64,000 bases of DNA from JAIVJG01 sp964236735 (lineage in GTDB: Bacteria > Acidobacteriota > Blastocatellia > Pyrinomonadales > Pyrinomonadaceae). Position 1 is the first letter of the stretch; each line of letters begins with the position of its first letter. Position numbers and translations under genes: made by a program. This document shows, one piece after another, positions 19,001 to 28,632 of this stretch. Where the stretch lies: NCBI GenBank assembly GCA_964236735.1, contig CAXSFM010000001.1:458880-522879 (forward strand). The letters are read 5' to 3'. The notes under the pieces were generated by a model. The model did not search any database, was not told the DNA's origin, and saw nothing but the letters and a program-made list of their open reading frames with translations.

Positions 19001-22000
19001 GCGCTCGTAATCGAAACTGTCACGCGCATGGTCGCGCGACTTTTCCGCATCCAGCAATTCGAGCGCGAGTCGGAAATTCCCGCGCGCGACGTAATAATCG
19101 AGCGCGCTCTCGAGGCTCGCGTGATAGTCCGCCGCATTGTCAACGCCGACGCCGAAAGATTCATCCTTGCGCGCGAGCAGGATTTTCTCTTCGAGCGTAT
19201 CGAAGCCCGCGCGACGGCTAACGTTTTGCAAGAGCGCGAGTGTCGCGTGCCCGTCGCGCGCTTGTAGTGACTCGTCAATGTTGCGTTGGAGAAAATTGTA
19301 GAGTGCGGATAACTCGTCGCCCGTCGCCACTTCGCGCGCCACGCCGCCGACGGCTTCCGGCAACGCACCGTCGAGCGTCTGCACAGACGCGCGCGCGTGC
19401 CCCGCGTCCGCGCTACCCTCGCGCTCCGCTTCGTCCATAAGTTTCGCGCGCAACATCCACAGCCGCCGCGTCACTTCGACGAGGCCGTCGGCGCGGCGCA
19501 CCGCCTGCACGTAGCCCGTAATCTGCGCGGCCTGCAAATCGTTTTTGAGCGGCGCGGCGGCGAGCGCATCGAACGCTTGACGATAAGCCGCGACGGCTTT
19601 TTCTTTTTCCACTCCGCGCAGTCGCGCCGCTTCCGCGAATTGATCTTTGATGCCGGACTGCGTCGGCGTCGGCGCGGCGGCGGGCAGTTTGAGACGCGCA
19701 GCGTCGGCTTCTGCGTGACGCCCCGCCTTCTCCAACATTTCGATGCGCCGCTTAACGTATGTCAGATCGTCGTTCGATAGCTCGCACGCTTTATCAAGCG
19801 TCTCCGCCGCCGCGTCATAATTTTTTGCGCGGGCATAAACGTCAGCGAGGCCGTCGTAGAGTTCGAGCATCTCCGGCTGGTTGCCGATGGCGGCGCGATA
19901 ATTCTCGACTGCCGCAGACGTATCGCCGCGCGCCTCGTAGATGCGCGCGAGGACGACGTTCCAGCGATAATTTTTGTACGCCTGCCGCGAGGTGCGTAAG
20001 TAATAATTTAAGAGTTCGTCCGCACCGCCGTAGCGCGCGGCGTAAGCGATGGCCGCGTCCAGCTTTTCCTCGTCCTGCGGGTCGCGGTTGATGATTTCGA
20101 TGTGCTGCTCGATGGCCGACTTGTAATCTTTTAACCTCGTGAAGGCCGCGATCATTTCATCACGCAACCCGGCGACCTGCTCGTGCAATTCTTTGATGTC
20201 AATGTCTTGCGACTTCATCGCGTTGAGCGTTTCGCGGAAGGAGGCGGCGAGCGCGACGCTGTTGCCGGTGCGGAGATAAATGCGCGCCAGTTCGTGAAAG
20301 ACGTTAAGGTCGAGCGCGTCTTCGCGTTGAAGAGAGGCCAGCACAGTCTCCGCTTCGGCGAGACGATTCATGTCCGCCAGACGCGCCGCGAGTTTGCGCG
20401 CGAAGACGTAATGAAATTTCCCCTTCGCGCGCGCCGCGCTTTGCCTGAGCAGGCTGACAGCATTCTCCCGCCGTCCCGTGCGCCAGTGAAAATCCGCCGC
20501 TTCGCTGAGGACGCCGTAGTTCGACGGGTACGTCCGCACCAACTCTTCAAGCGTTGAAGCGGCGGCGCGTTGGTCTCCGTTTTGTTCGTAACTTTCGGCC
20601 AGTTGCAGTGCGTCAGAGATACGCAAGCGTTGAGATTTCGCCACGCTCGCAAGACGCCGCAGCGCGAGTTGTTCGCCTGCGTGATCTTCTCTGTCGGAAA
20701 ACATTCCGCGGGCGCGTTGAAGAAAAGTTTGTGACTCGCTACGCGCCGCTTCCGTCTTGAGCAGCGTGGCCGCCGAGTCCCACTGCCCCGCATCTTTCAG
20801 TAGCTCGCCGTATCCGAACACGAGCGATGAATCATCCGCGCGCCCGCGTCGCTCGCGCTCGAACGCGACGCGAAACTGTGCGGGCACGTCCGCGTGTTTG
20901 AAAAGCGTGAGCAGGCGTTTCTTCGCGCGCGTGTATTCGGACGACTCCTCGTCAATCCCCTTCGCGTATTCGGCGAGCGCGGCGGGCGTGTGGTGCATCG
21001 CTTCTTCAATCGCGCCCGCTTGAAATGCGTAGAGACGCTGATCGTTTATCCCTGCGCGCAGAGACTTAATCGTCGCGAGCGCGCGGTCGTATTGATAGTA
21101 ATCCCAGTAGAGCGTCGCCGTGTCGAGATAGTTCTCCGGCTCGCCGCGTCCCTGCTCGATGAGTTGTTCCCACTCGCCGCCGGCGCGCGTGTAGTCGCCG
21201 AGTTCCGCGAATATTTCACCGGCGCGCGTGCGATATTCGGCGTTCGATGGATGCGCGTCGGCGAGCGTTTGCCCGACGCTCGCGGCTTCTTCGAGAAATT
21301 GACGGTTATGCTCGCCGAACGAGCGCGTGAAGCTGATGAGACGCACGGAAAATTCCGGCGTGTTCGGATACAGGCGATTCAACTCGCGATAGGCGTCAAT
21401 CGCTTCCTCGTAATTCGAGAGCCACGCGGCGGCGTCCGCGCGAAAAAGTTTGTAGGGCAGAGTTGCGATGTCGTTTCCCTTTTCGCTCACCTGCGACGCA
21501 TCAACGCTGCACTTGCTGCGAGCATCATCGAAACGGGCGCGCAACTCTGTGCGGCTGGCGAGGTGCGCGAGAAATTGTTCGCGAATCGCGGGCGAGACAA
21601 AGTAATACTCGGCGACGAGCGACTGCCAGTCATTCCATTGCGCGTGGCCGCTGTAATATTTGAGCAGTCCTTCGACGAAGTTGAGATCGTGCGGAAAGCG
21701 TTCGTGCGCGAGCGTGTAGAGTCCGAGATAAAGACGCGCGTCAAAATTATTCGCGCTGCCGCTCGCGCCCGCCTCAATGAATTTTTCGAGATACGCTCGC
21801 GCCTCTTCATCGCTCATCTTTTCCAGCAACTCGCGCGAGTAAGTCTCAAACTCGTCCTTACGGTCGCGCCGCAAAAACCAGCGCGCCAGACGGTCTTGCC
21901 AGAGCGTCGTGGGGAAACGCTTGAGCGTCTCTTTGTAAACGCGCAGTTGCTCATCCAACATGTTCGTCTGGCCGAGCCACTGCAACATCTGCTCGTTAAG

Positions 22001-24055
22001 CGCCTGCTCTTCAGGATATTTTTTCAACTCGCCCGCGTAGAGCGCGAGGATGTCGCCTGTCCGTTTCTCTTCGGCGAGCGAAGCGACGTAGCGCGACAAG
22101 ACGCTCGCGTAAGTCACCGTCTCTTCCGTCTTTTCTTCAACGGACGCGAGCGACGTTTGCTCGCTGCCACGCGCTGTCAGGTGGTCGCTGAAAACGGATT
22201 GTTCGGAGTAATCGTAAGAATTTGTCTCTCCCTCATCCGTTGTGATCGTCACGCCGGGATTCGACTTCGCCGGATACTCCGCAACCGACGGCTGGCTATC
22301 GGTCGGCTCAAGCAGGGGCGCGGCAATCTCTGCGCGGTCGTCTGTTGTTGCAGCGTCGCTTGAAACTTTCGCGGCGGGGATGAGCGGCGTGCCGGGCTGA
22401 CGGTGTTTGCCGAAGTAATCGAGGATGCGCGCATAAATTTCGCGCTCGCGTTCGGGCTGTCCGGCGGCGACGTAGGCATCTGCCAGTTTCAAAGCGACCG
22501 ACGGGTACTGCGGCGCGTCCGTGTATCTACGCTCGAATTCGGCGAGCGCATCGGCGGCGACCTGCGGCTCTTTCGTCGCGGTGTAGAGGCGCACGATGTC
22601 GAGATACATCTGCGCCAGTTCGGGCGAGGTCGGATACTCGCGCCGGTAAGCGTCGAAGATGCGATAGGCCGCCGCGCGATTGAAATACTTGACGGCGACG
22701 CTCTCTTCTTTCTCCAACTCGCCGCGCGGATTCGTGTCCGACAGAATCAACGAGAGCACGCCGCCGATGATGCCGGGATGAGAGTCTGTGGCCGCGATGT
22801 CTTCGTAAAACTTCAGGTCACCGCGCGTCAGTGAGAGACGATTGTCTGCGGCGTCCGTCAGCAACTCGAACATTTGATAGAGCACCTGCGCGCGGAGCGG
22901 ACTTTGCTTCTCCAACTTTCCATTCGCGTAGAGCGTGTAGAGAAAACGCGACGCGCCGTCGCCGTCACCGTCGCGAATCAGGAGACGCGCGACGGTGGCG
23001 AGTTCGTCCGGCGTCCACTTGACGCCGCGCGCGGCACGGGCTTTTTCCAGCCGCGCGAAAATGCCTGCGGTTTCCTGGTAAGCGTGCGTGCGAAAATGAA
23101 AGAGCCTGACTGCCGCGTCGTAGTTCGTCGGGTCTCGCGCGAACGCGCTTTGCAACTCACGACCATAAGCGCGAAAGCGGTCGTGGTCTTTGAGGTAAGT
23201 ATAAAAACTCTCTGACATCTCATCCGGCCAGAACGGATCGAAGGCCGCGCGATAGACGCTCTCCGCCGCGCGCTCGTCGCCCGACGCATCGAGGATGGAA
23301 GTCTCCTGTTGCAGAAAGTAGATGCGCTGTGCGGGGAAGTTGCCACGAAGCTCGCGCACAGCCTTAAGCGCGCCGGCGTAGTCTTCTTCCTCGACAAGTT
23401 TCTCGACGTAATCGGAGACGACCGCGAAGACGGAATCATTCTGCGCCACGATGCTTCCGTAAAACTCCGCGCTCAAGTAACGCTCGATTTTATGCACGCG
23501 CGCCGTCTCGAACAGTTGACGCAAAATTTCCGCGCGACGCTCGACGGGCGCGCTCTGCAATTCACGCTCAAGCGTCGCCGCTTCATCCTCAAACCGCGCG
23601 CGCCTATGAAAGAACGACGCCAGTTCTTCCAGAGAAGTTAATTCCTCGTGCGAGTCCGCGACGTAGCTACGCATCTCGCGCTCCGCCTCTTCAAACTGCG
23701 CGAGTTGTTCATCCAACTTCGCGAGACGCAGATGCACGCGCGCGTCGTGCGGATATTTGCGCGCGACATCGGCGAGACGGTTGCGCGCCTCCGCCGTCGG
23801 ATAGGACACGAGCGCGCGTGCGCCGAAGAACTCCGCGCGCGTGTAGAGCGCGGACTCGATTTGCGTTTCGACTTCATCTTTCGCACGCGCTGCACCCATC
23901 ATTTGATGCGCGGCGTCATCGCTGCCCTCAGCCACAGCGAAGGCCCGGCGCGCGCACAGTCCGCCGGTCAACAATGCAAGTATGACGAAAGCCGCGAAGA
24001 GAAATCGTCTGGTTGTTATCTTCCTGTTGCTCATGTACGACGAAGAGAAGCTCAT
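16097..24055 (-). CDS. Giant exported or membrane-anchored TPR protein (2652 residues)
   Basis: The start is ATG 24055, one base after the upstream stop; ATG 24034 is the alternative. A basic segment (RKITTRRF) and one hydrophobic span (FLFAAFVILALLTGGLCA) at about 17-38 mark a signal peptide or anchor. Nearly all the rest is helical repeats of TPR type: pairs of helices with Ala/Gly/Tyr spacing such as LRLAKLDEQLAQFEEAEREMRSY, YHVGADAYQ-like repeats, YAGALKAVRELRGNF, and LYDGLADVYARAKNYDAAAETLDKA. I estimate more than 40 repeats. Acidic, Ser/Thr-rich breaks occur at about 560-640 and 2010-2050. TPR arrays are protein-binding scaffolds; this one probably presents a long solenoid at the envelope. 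It lies between a VIT/VWA protein and two membrane proteins in one operon. Exact repeat number and partner are unknown. Confidence 0.85.
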   Translation of the reverse strand: MSFSSSYMSNRKITTRRFLFAAFVILALLTGGLCARRAFAVAEGSDDAAHQMMGAARAKDEVETQIESALYTRAEFFGARALVSYPTAEARNRLADVARKYPHDARVHLRLAKLDEQLAQFEEAEREMRSYVADSHEELTSLEELASFFHRRARFEDEAATLERELQSAPVERRAEILRQLFETARVHKIERYLSAEFYGSIVAQNDSVFAVVSDYVEKLVEEEDYAGALKAVRELRGNFPAQRIYFLQQETSILDASGDERAAESVYRAAFDPFWPDEMSESFYTYLKDHDRFRAYGRELQSAFARDPTNYDAAVRLFHFRTHAYQETAGIFARLEKARAARGVKWTPDELATVARLLIRDGDGDGASRFLYTLYANGKLEKQSPLRAQVLYQMFELLTDAADNRLSLTRGDLKFYEDIAATDSHPGIIGGVLSLILSDTNPRGELEKEESVAVKYFNRAAAYRIFDAYRREYPTSPELAQMYLDIVRLYTATKEPQVAADALAEFERRYTDAPQYPSVALKLADAYVAAGQPEREREIYARILDYFGKHRQPGTPLIPAAKVSSDAATTDDRAEIAAPLLEPTDSQPSVAEYPAKSNPGVTITTDEGETNSYDYSEQSVFSDHLTARGSEQTSLASVEEKTEETVTYASVLSRYVASLAEEKRTGDILALYAGELKKYPEEQALNEQMLQWLGQTNMLDEQLRVYKETLKRFPTTLWQDRLARWFLRRDRKDEFETYSRELLEKMSDEEARAYLEKFIEAGASGSANNFDARLYLGLYTLAHERFPHDLNFVEGLLKYYSGHAQWNDWQSLVAEYYFVSPAIREQFLAHLASRTELRARFDDARSKCSVDASQVSEKGNDIATLPYKLFRADAAAWLSNYEEAIDAYRELNRLYPNTPEFSVRLISFTRSFGEHNRQFLEEAASVGQTLADAHPSNAEYRTRAGEIFAELGDYTRAGGEWEQLIEQGRGEPENYLDTATLYWDYYQYDRALATIKSLRAGINDQRLYAFQAGAIEEAMHHTPAALAEYAKGIDEESSEYTRAKKRLLTLFKHADVPAQFRVAFERERRGRADDSSLVFGYGELLKDAGQWDSAATLLKTEAARSESQTFLQRARGMFSDREDHAGEQLALRRLASVAKSQRLRISDALQLAESYEQNGDQRAAASTLEELVRTYPSNYGVLSEAADFHWRTGRRENAVSLLRQSAARAKGKFHYVFARKLAARLADMNRLAEAETVLASLQREDALDLNVFHELARIYLRTGNSVALAASFRETLNAMKSQDIDIKELHEQVAGLRDEMIAAFTRLKDYKSAIEQHIEIINRDPQDEEKLDAAIAYAARYGGADELLNYYLRTSRQAYKNYRWNVVLARIYEARGDTSAAVENYRAAIGNQPEMLELYDGLADVYARAKNYDAAAETLDKACELSNDDLTYVKRRIEMLEKAGRHAEADAARLKLPAAAPTPTQSGIKDQFAEAARLRGVEKEKAVAAYRQAFDALAAAPLKNDLQAAQITGYVQAVRRADGLVEVTRRLWMLRAKLMDEAEREGSADAGHARASVQTLDGALPEAVGGVAREVATGDELSALYNFLQRNIDESLQARDGHATLALLQNVSRRAGFDTLEEKILLARKDESFGVGVDNAADYHASLESALDYYVARGNFRLALELLDAEKSRDHARDSFDYERLTADYAQLSGDKARELDALRNYYRRTRADSAAKNDEMVARYFAALEEKGAAGRDELRAYALDANSPAHLQLINFLLARGEGELAHEAINAGAQASVWKSARNAEVSLALGEFAQANENYFLNALRWKTVGELVARPTDASRELAGDDWFQLSATYGRWLYKSSAPESHDKSRELLPALIENSPHDAAEQLKLGQWYLSQEDARAAFIHLQLASEAQPDDAQTLASVGAASFILGDKRRADESWARIISSETVSDEAFMLYLETLRHHGLPARAREKLTPLLVKRLQEMSDDDYPSSNDEGKKESLRKLIRAVAATFAKEATKETKEVSTMESPGEPATHKSEPGESASDESASDASAKASYFVKLCEAVPERALLPETLVNENLIARASRGKFYQLLIERSGKMSDSERDYDYVSVLDRVWDAGAAEEVYDHENNFKVSEPDGARVEWQQKYLAYLLEEHHDVDARRLVSEIESELSRRYARPSWLRLAGLQLDVRAGRIEQAVEGLKHLVGVTAGENVSVVAPPDVTRLNEAAAMLRGEKRVAEADSLLEEAEARTLALGKFEGSLFAELSSRAFKKGDAAFGLEVLRAMVKLARSETAPAAEAEVAEWPLVKAHAVTDAKVEAPQVENNLNESEALRLAAETAASSGQFDATIEFRRQLLVAAPDEVANRIELARVLDINNQIDEAVAQLASIIGDRDATRGARWQAVWVAPEIIGERRELWSSLAEGVRAANGADVEMLTATDALALVASGRNREALKLADEAKASDPNPYLKLFCALLHKKSETETDARDRLIEARGGDLDSQAAAAFGFNEDAPLRQLVCLSISLGQPRAALKFAGDDAELQPLKDDVKETVEDADDSNEGEQEAGALPASGKYQTLGARAEMRRAQTRVELLGLLSVAAEGTGDMRRALGFARARLALTVAGAAGRAEAVARVSHLRELQREKSKSGTPRLTIDGQLVARK

Positions 24056-24056
24056 G

Positions 24057-26534
24057 TCAGTTGCGCGCCAGCACTTCAATCTCCAACTCGACGCTCGATT
24101 GATTGTGCGCGAAGTCTTCCGCTGAAATCGTCAGCACGTAACGGCCAGCCGCCAGATTTGGCGAAACGCGCAGAACGCCCGTGTTCGCTTTCTCTCTGTC
24201 CGACCAGAAAAGCGGCACGGTCTGCGCGCCGTACATTTTCGCGTTGAGCCGCGCGGTGTCTCCGTCCGCGCTAACTTTGACGCGCAACTCTTCGCCGGCA
24301 CGCACCGTCTGCGACGACACGCTCGCTTGCAGGCGCGGCGCGTGGCTGTCAACGACGAAAGTTTTTTCTTCCTGCGAGCCGTATCCCTGCCTGTCCGTCA
24401 ACAGCAGACGACAGCGATAAGTTCCATCCGGCATCCAAGCGGGAGCCAAAAATCTTCCCTCCCAAACTTTTTCCGCGCTCAGGAATCTGAGCGGCAGCGT
24501 TTCGCCGAACGGCAGCACGGCGAACACCGCCGCGACCGACTCGTCCGTCTTGATGCGGATGACGGGATCGCCCGGTTGGATGAGGCGCGGGCGCAGCAGT
24601 GCGCGCGGCGCGGCGAGAAACGCCGTATAGGGCGTGACGAACTTGTACTTTTGCGAGAGACGAATAATCTCCGCGATGAAATCTTCGCGCTCGCCATTCA
24701 GATTTATCTCGTCGAGCAACGCATCCACGCGCGCGCGCGCCCACAGACGCGGCAGTTGCTCGTGCGTGTCGTCGAGTTCAGGCAGCGACACGGCGCGCGT
24801 GAGATTGATATTGTCCCCGCCGTTGCGACCGCTGATGGAGACGTTGAGTTGGGGCTGAGGTTTTCGATAGCGTCCGACGAAAGCGAAACTTGAGCCGTCG
24901 AAGCTGTACGCGCTCGTGGCGTAAATTTGATAAAGATTTTCCGGCGACGAAGAATCAAATTTCAGATTTTCAATCGCGGGCGTGCCTATCTTGTCGAAAA
25001 AAAGTTTGAGCAGCGTCGAGATGTCTTCGGTCTCGCGCGCCTGCGCGAAATAGCCGTGCGTCTTGGCGGCGAGTTGTTTGAGCAGCGTTTGGTTGGCGTC
25101 GCTGCCGATGGCAAAAGCGAAGACGCGCGCGGGCGGCGAAGCGTCAACGGAATTTTTCCGCGCTTCAAAACTTTGCAAGATGTTCTTAATGCTCGTCGTG
25201 CCGAGCGTCGGGTTGGCGTCGGAGATGAGGATGATGCTGCGCTCTCCGGTGGGAAAACTCTCCGACGCCTCGCGCGCTTTGGTGAGCGCGCCTTTGATGT
25301 CGGTCGCGCCGCCGAGCATCGAGCCTCTGATGAAATTCGACGCGCGCTCGACGTTCTCCGCGCTCGCGGGCAGCGGCGTCTCTGATAAAAGCGACGTGTC
25401 TTCGTTGAAGAGGATGAGATTGAACGTGTCTCGCGTGGACAGGCCATGCAAAAAATATTCGACCGCCTCAACTGCGCGCGAAAGTTTTTCGCCGTGCATC
25501 GAAAGCGACGTATCAAGCAGCAAAACGACGTTGCGCGGCTGTCGTCCGTCTCGAAGATTTTGAGCGCGCGCGTTTGTGTCCGGCGACATCGCGCCCGCGC
25601 CGTTTTCATCCGCGCGCTCGTTGAAGACGGCGAGCGCCTCGAAATATCCGTCCGGGTTTTGACGTGCAAGCGCGGGGTCTCGCAAATCGTAGGCGGAAAT
25701 CTGTTCGGGCGCGCGATAGGTGAGCCACGACAGCGCGCTCTGCGGCACGTCCAGTTTGTAGTCGAAAGCGAAATCGTCTTTCAGTTCGATGTCGCGCGCG
25801 TGAAAGTCGCCCTCATACTCATTGGGAAGAAATTTGATCGTGCGCGGCGCGTAAGTAGGCGCGCTGAAGTGCGGCGCGGTCAAAGCATTGTCGCTCACGA
25901 TGCGGACATGGAGGTTGAACTCAGCGACACGCTGCGCGTCGCCGAACGACGGCTTGAGCGGGAAGCTGAAATGCGACGTGAGACTTTCGACGGGAAGCAT
26001 CTCGGTGTATTCCAACTCGATGCGCTTCGTGCCGAAGGGCGGAATGGGAAACACCTTCGCCGAAAAAGCGGAGTCGCCTTCGTGCTCGTCATCCTGTTGC
26101 AGCAGTCCGGGGTCAACCTGTTGCTGCTTGATGCCCGCGTAGAGCGCACCGGCGCGTCGCTTCTCAAGCATCACGCCGGGAATGCGCGTGTCGCCGTCCC
26201 AGATGGCGAAGTCCGAGACGGAGGCACGCGGCGAGAGCGCGAAGAGGTATTTTCCTTCGAGCGTCTGCGCCGTGTGGCTGTCAAAAATTTGCAGCACGCG
26301 GACGCGCGCGTGCCCGTTATCAATGAGCACGTCCACATTCATCAACTGCAAAGACAGGATAGAGTCGTCCGGCTTATCTTTGAGCGACGAAGGTATCAGC
26401 GCGCCCGACTCCGCCGCGCCACGTTGCGCGGGATAGAAGAGCGCGAGCAGGCACAACGTCGTCGCCACCGCGAGCGCGACTTTTAATCTCACGCGGCCTC
26501 TGCGCTTGCTCCGACAATTTTTCTCAAGAGTCAT
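24057..26534 (-). CDS. VIT and von Willebrand A domain protein
   Basis: 825 residues. ATG 26534 has GGTGA just upstream; ATG 26558, overlapping the previous stop by eight bases, is the alternative. A membrane span or signal lies at about 18-36 (LKVALAVATTLCLLALF). The VIT domain covers about 60-190: the LQLMNVDVLIDNGHARVRVLQIFDS strand pattern and PIPPFGTKRIELEYTEMLP match inter-alpha-trypsin inhibitor heavy-chain proteins. The VWA domain at about 335-520 has the full MIDAS start, LLLDTSLSMHGEK (DxSxS), and a later GGATDI and ISDANPT. The tail is a beta-sandwich (about 720-825). Such proteins bind metal-dependent ligands at the cell surface. Coupled tightly to the propeller gene before it and the giant TPR gene after it. 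Confidence 0.9.
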   Translation of the reverse strand: MTLEKNCRSKRRGRVRLKVALAVATTLCLLALFYPAQRGAAESGALIPSSLKDKPDDSILSLQLMNVDVLIDNGHARVRVLQIFDSHTAQTLEGKYLFALSPRASVSDFAIWDGDTRIPGVMLEKRRAGALYAGIKQQQVDPGLLQQDDEHEGDSAFSAKVFPIPPFGTKRIELEYTEMLPVESLTSHFSFPLKPSFGDAQRVAEFNLHVRIVSDNALTAPHFSAPTYAPRTIKFLPNEYEGDFHARDIELKDDFAFDYKLDVPQSALSWLTYRAPEQISAYDLRDPALARQNPDGYFEALAVFNERADENGAGAMSPDTNARAQNLRDGRQPRNVVLLLDTSLSMHGEKLSRAVEAVEYFLHGLSTRDTFNLILFNEDTSLLSETPLPASAENVERASNFIRGSMLGGATDIKGALTKAREASESFPTGERSIILISDANPTLGTTSIKNILQSFEARKNSVDASPPARVFAFAIGSDANQTLLKQLAAKTHGYFAQARETEDISTLLKLFFDKIGTPAIENLKFDSSSPENLYQIYATSAYSFDGSSFAFVGRYRKPQPQLNVSISGRNGGDNINLTRAVSLPELDDTHEQLPRLWARARVDALLDEINLNGEREDFIAEIIRLSQKYKFVTPYTAFLAAPRALLRPRLIQPGDPVIRIKTDESVAAVFAVLPFGETLPLRFLSAEKVWEGRFLAPAWMPDGTYRCRLLLTDRQGYGSQEEKTFVVDSHAPRLQASVSSQTVRAGEELRVKVSADGDTARLNAKMYGAQTVPLFWSDREKANTGVLRVSPNLAAGRYVLTISAEDFAHNQSSVELEIEVLARN

Positions 26535-26550
26535 TTGCTCACCGGCCTCT

Positions 26551-28632
26551 TTACTCATGCGACTCGTTCCAGAAACTCGGCTCGATGCGCGCCAGCCCAG
26601 CGGTCGTGCCAAAGTACGTTTGCCGCTCGTCGCACGCGATGCTGAGAACGACGGACGACGGCAACTCATCCTGCAAGTGCGTCCATTTTTGCGAGCGCAC
26701 ATTGAGCGTCCACGCGCCATCGAGCGTGCCGACGAGCAGCCGCTCGCCGTCCCAGCACATCGCGTTTGGATTAACGAACTGCCGGCCCGTCTCGCGCGTG
26801 AAGCCGCGCAACTCGCCCGACGGCATCAACTCAAAGACGCCGCCGCCGTAAGTGCCGATGAAGAGACGTTCACCCGCGCGGCAGATGGCCGTCACCCAGT
26901 TGTGCGTGAGGTTGGAGTTCGTGTCGTTGAAGACGCGCGCGACGCGCCCCGACTCGATTTGCGCCAATCCGCCGAGCGTGCCGACGTATGTGGACTGCTC
27001 GCCAGTCAGGACGGCGTAGATACTGTTGCCCGGCAAGCCCTGCACGGTCGTCAGGCCGCGCCAGCGTCCGCCCTCGCTGACGGAAAGCCCGCGACTTGTG
27101 GCGAGATACAGCGTCTCTGGACGTGCGGCTGCCCTTGAGTGTCCCTCGTTCGGATTCGCCAGAGAGGTTCGCACGAAGGCCGCGTGTGTGATTGAGTTAC
27201 TGAGCAAACCGTCGGCGGTCGTTAGCCTCTGTGAGCGCAAAGTTGAATCGAAGCGCAGCAAACCTCCCGACGTGGCGACGAGCATCGCTTTTGATTTTGC
27301 ATCCGGCACGAGCGCGTTGATTTCGCGTGCGGCTTCGGTCGAAACGTGCGCATGTCGCTTTCCTTCCGGCGTGAAGATGTCGAGGCCGTTTCTAAAACTG
27401 CCCGCCCATAGCTTGCCGTCCGCGTCGAGCGCGAGCGCGGAGACTGCGTTGCTCGATAGCTCCGGCGACGGTTCCGTCTCTCCGAATCTCATCAACGAAA
27501 GCTGGCGCGACTCCATTGCTAACTCCGCGCCTTCACGCTTAACCGCGCGCATGACGCCGCGATTACTGAGCAGCCAGACATTTCCATCCACGACGCGCAG
27601 GCGACACTCACTGAGGTCAGGCGGTTTCTCCCAACTCACATCCGAAGCACGCGCCGTTGACCCGGCACGCGGCGTCGTCGCGGGCGAGAGCGCGCGCAAC
27701 TCACCATCATCAAGACAGGCGAGCACTTCTTCGCCCTGACGCACGAGGCTGGCGAGCGTCGGCCACGTTGCCAGCGTTTGAAAAACTGTTTGTCCGGCTC
27801 CGGTTGATTCGGCAAACAGGCTGCTGCTGTCACCCGGCGCGAAGGCAAGCGCGAAGTCGGACGCGACAAAGAGATCGCCTTCGCGCTCCGTCACACCGAC
27901 GATGCGGTTCGACCCCAGCCCATCGGCGGAGGTGAAATGTCGCCAGCGTCCGGCTTCTTCAATCCACAAACCGTCGTTGAAAGTTCCGGCGTAGAGTCGC
28001 GTCGCTTCGCGCTCAATGAAAGTGATTTGCAGCAAGCGTTGCCGCTCTGCGCCGCCGGCCTTCAACTCCGTGAAGCGCGCGCCGTCGAAGCTGATGAGGC
28101 CGCCGTTGAATGTGCCGACGAGGAGATGCGCGCCGTCTTCGCGAAGCGCGGTGACCGCCTGCGCGTCGCGATCCGTCCAACGAAAACTCTCGAAATTTTC
28201 GCCATCGAAACGGACAAGTCCCTTCGTGCGCGTGCCGATGTAGAGTTTAGATTTGAAGACGGCGAGACACGTCAGGTCGCTCTCCGGCAACCCGTCGAGC
28301 ACGGTGTAGTGTCGCAGGAGTTTCCCTAGTGTCGAGCGTTCGAGGAGGCCGCCGTCCGTCGCGATGAAATAGGAATCGCCGAAGCGCGCGATGTCTCTGG
28401 ATGCCGCCGTGCTCTGGCGGAAAGTGATGTCGCGGCGTCGGAGCGGCGCGCGCGCGTTTTTTTCAAACGGTATCTCGTCGCGCCGCGCTTGCGCTTCCCT
28501 CTCAAGCGCGAGTTGCCCGCGCGCATTTTCTCTCACGCGCCACGCGCCGAAGAGAGTCGCCAGCAATACAAGGCAAGACAGCGCGGCGAGCAAACGTCGC
28601 TTTGAGCCGTGATGCGTTTCGAGTTTCGACAT
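26551..28632 (-). CDS. Membrane-anchored two-component-type beta-propeller protein
   Basis: 693 residues. ATG 28632 follows AGGAAGG. One span at about 14-31 (LAALSCLVLLATLFGAW) is followed by an extended propeller. It has repeated Reg_prop-type blades such as FGDSYFIATDGGLLERSTLGKLLRHYTVLDGLPESDLTCL, and later FTSADGLGSNRIVGV, LTTADGLLSNSITHAAF, LTTVQGLPGNSIYAVL and LIGTYGGGVFELMPSG. The DGLPxNxI element is the signature of the ligand-binding halves of hybrid two-component sensors. Unlike those sensors it has no kinase or HTH domain and stops after the propeller. As the first gene of the minus-strand operon it may be the recognition part of an envelope complex, which is inferred from order and domain type. 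Confidence 0.85.
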   Translation of the reverse strand: MSKLETHHGSKRRLLAALSCLVLLATLFGAWRVRENARGQLALEREAQARRDEIPFEKNARAPLRRRDITFRQSTAASRDIARFGDSYFIATDGGLLERSTLGKLLRHYTVLDGLPESDLTCLAVFKSKLYIGTRTKGLVRFDGENFESFRWTDRDAQAVTALREDGAHLLVGTFNGGLISFDGARFTELKAGGAERQRLLQITFIEREATRLYAGTFNDGLWIEEAGRWRHFTSADGLGSNRIVGVTEREGDLFVASDFALAFAPGDSSSLFAESTGAGQTVFQTLATWPTLASLVRQGEEVLACLDDGELRALSPATTPRAGSTARASDVSWEKPPDLSECRLRVVDGNVWLLSNRGVMRAVKREGAELAMESRQLSLMRFGETEPSPELSSNAVSALALDADGKLWAGSFRNGLDIFTPEGKRHAHVSTEAAREINALVPDAKSKAMLVATSGGLLRFDSTLRSQRLTTADGLLSNSITHAAFVRTSLANPNEGHSRAAARPETLYLATSRGLSVSEGGRWRGLTTVQGLPGNSIYAVLTGEQSTYVGTLGGLAQIESGRVARVFNDTNSNLTHNWVTAICRAGERLFIGTYGGGVFELMPSGELRGFTRETGRQFVNPNAMCWDGERLLVGTLDGAWTLNVRSQKWTHLQDELPSSVVLSIACDERQTYFGTTAGLARIEPSFWNESHE

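Noticed and set aside
20894..22363. A 489-codon plus-strand frame inside the TPR gene
   Set aside because: It is a shadow of the minus-strand gene in GC-rich DNA. It lacks a ribosome-binding site and family motifs and is Arg/Val-rich, as antisense frames here always are. Similar shadows at 9185-10564, 7621-8616, 25446-26486 and 2217-3098 were dropped for the same reason.
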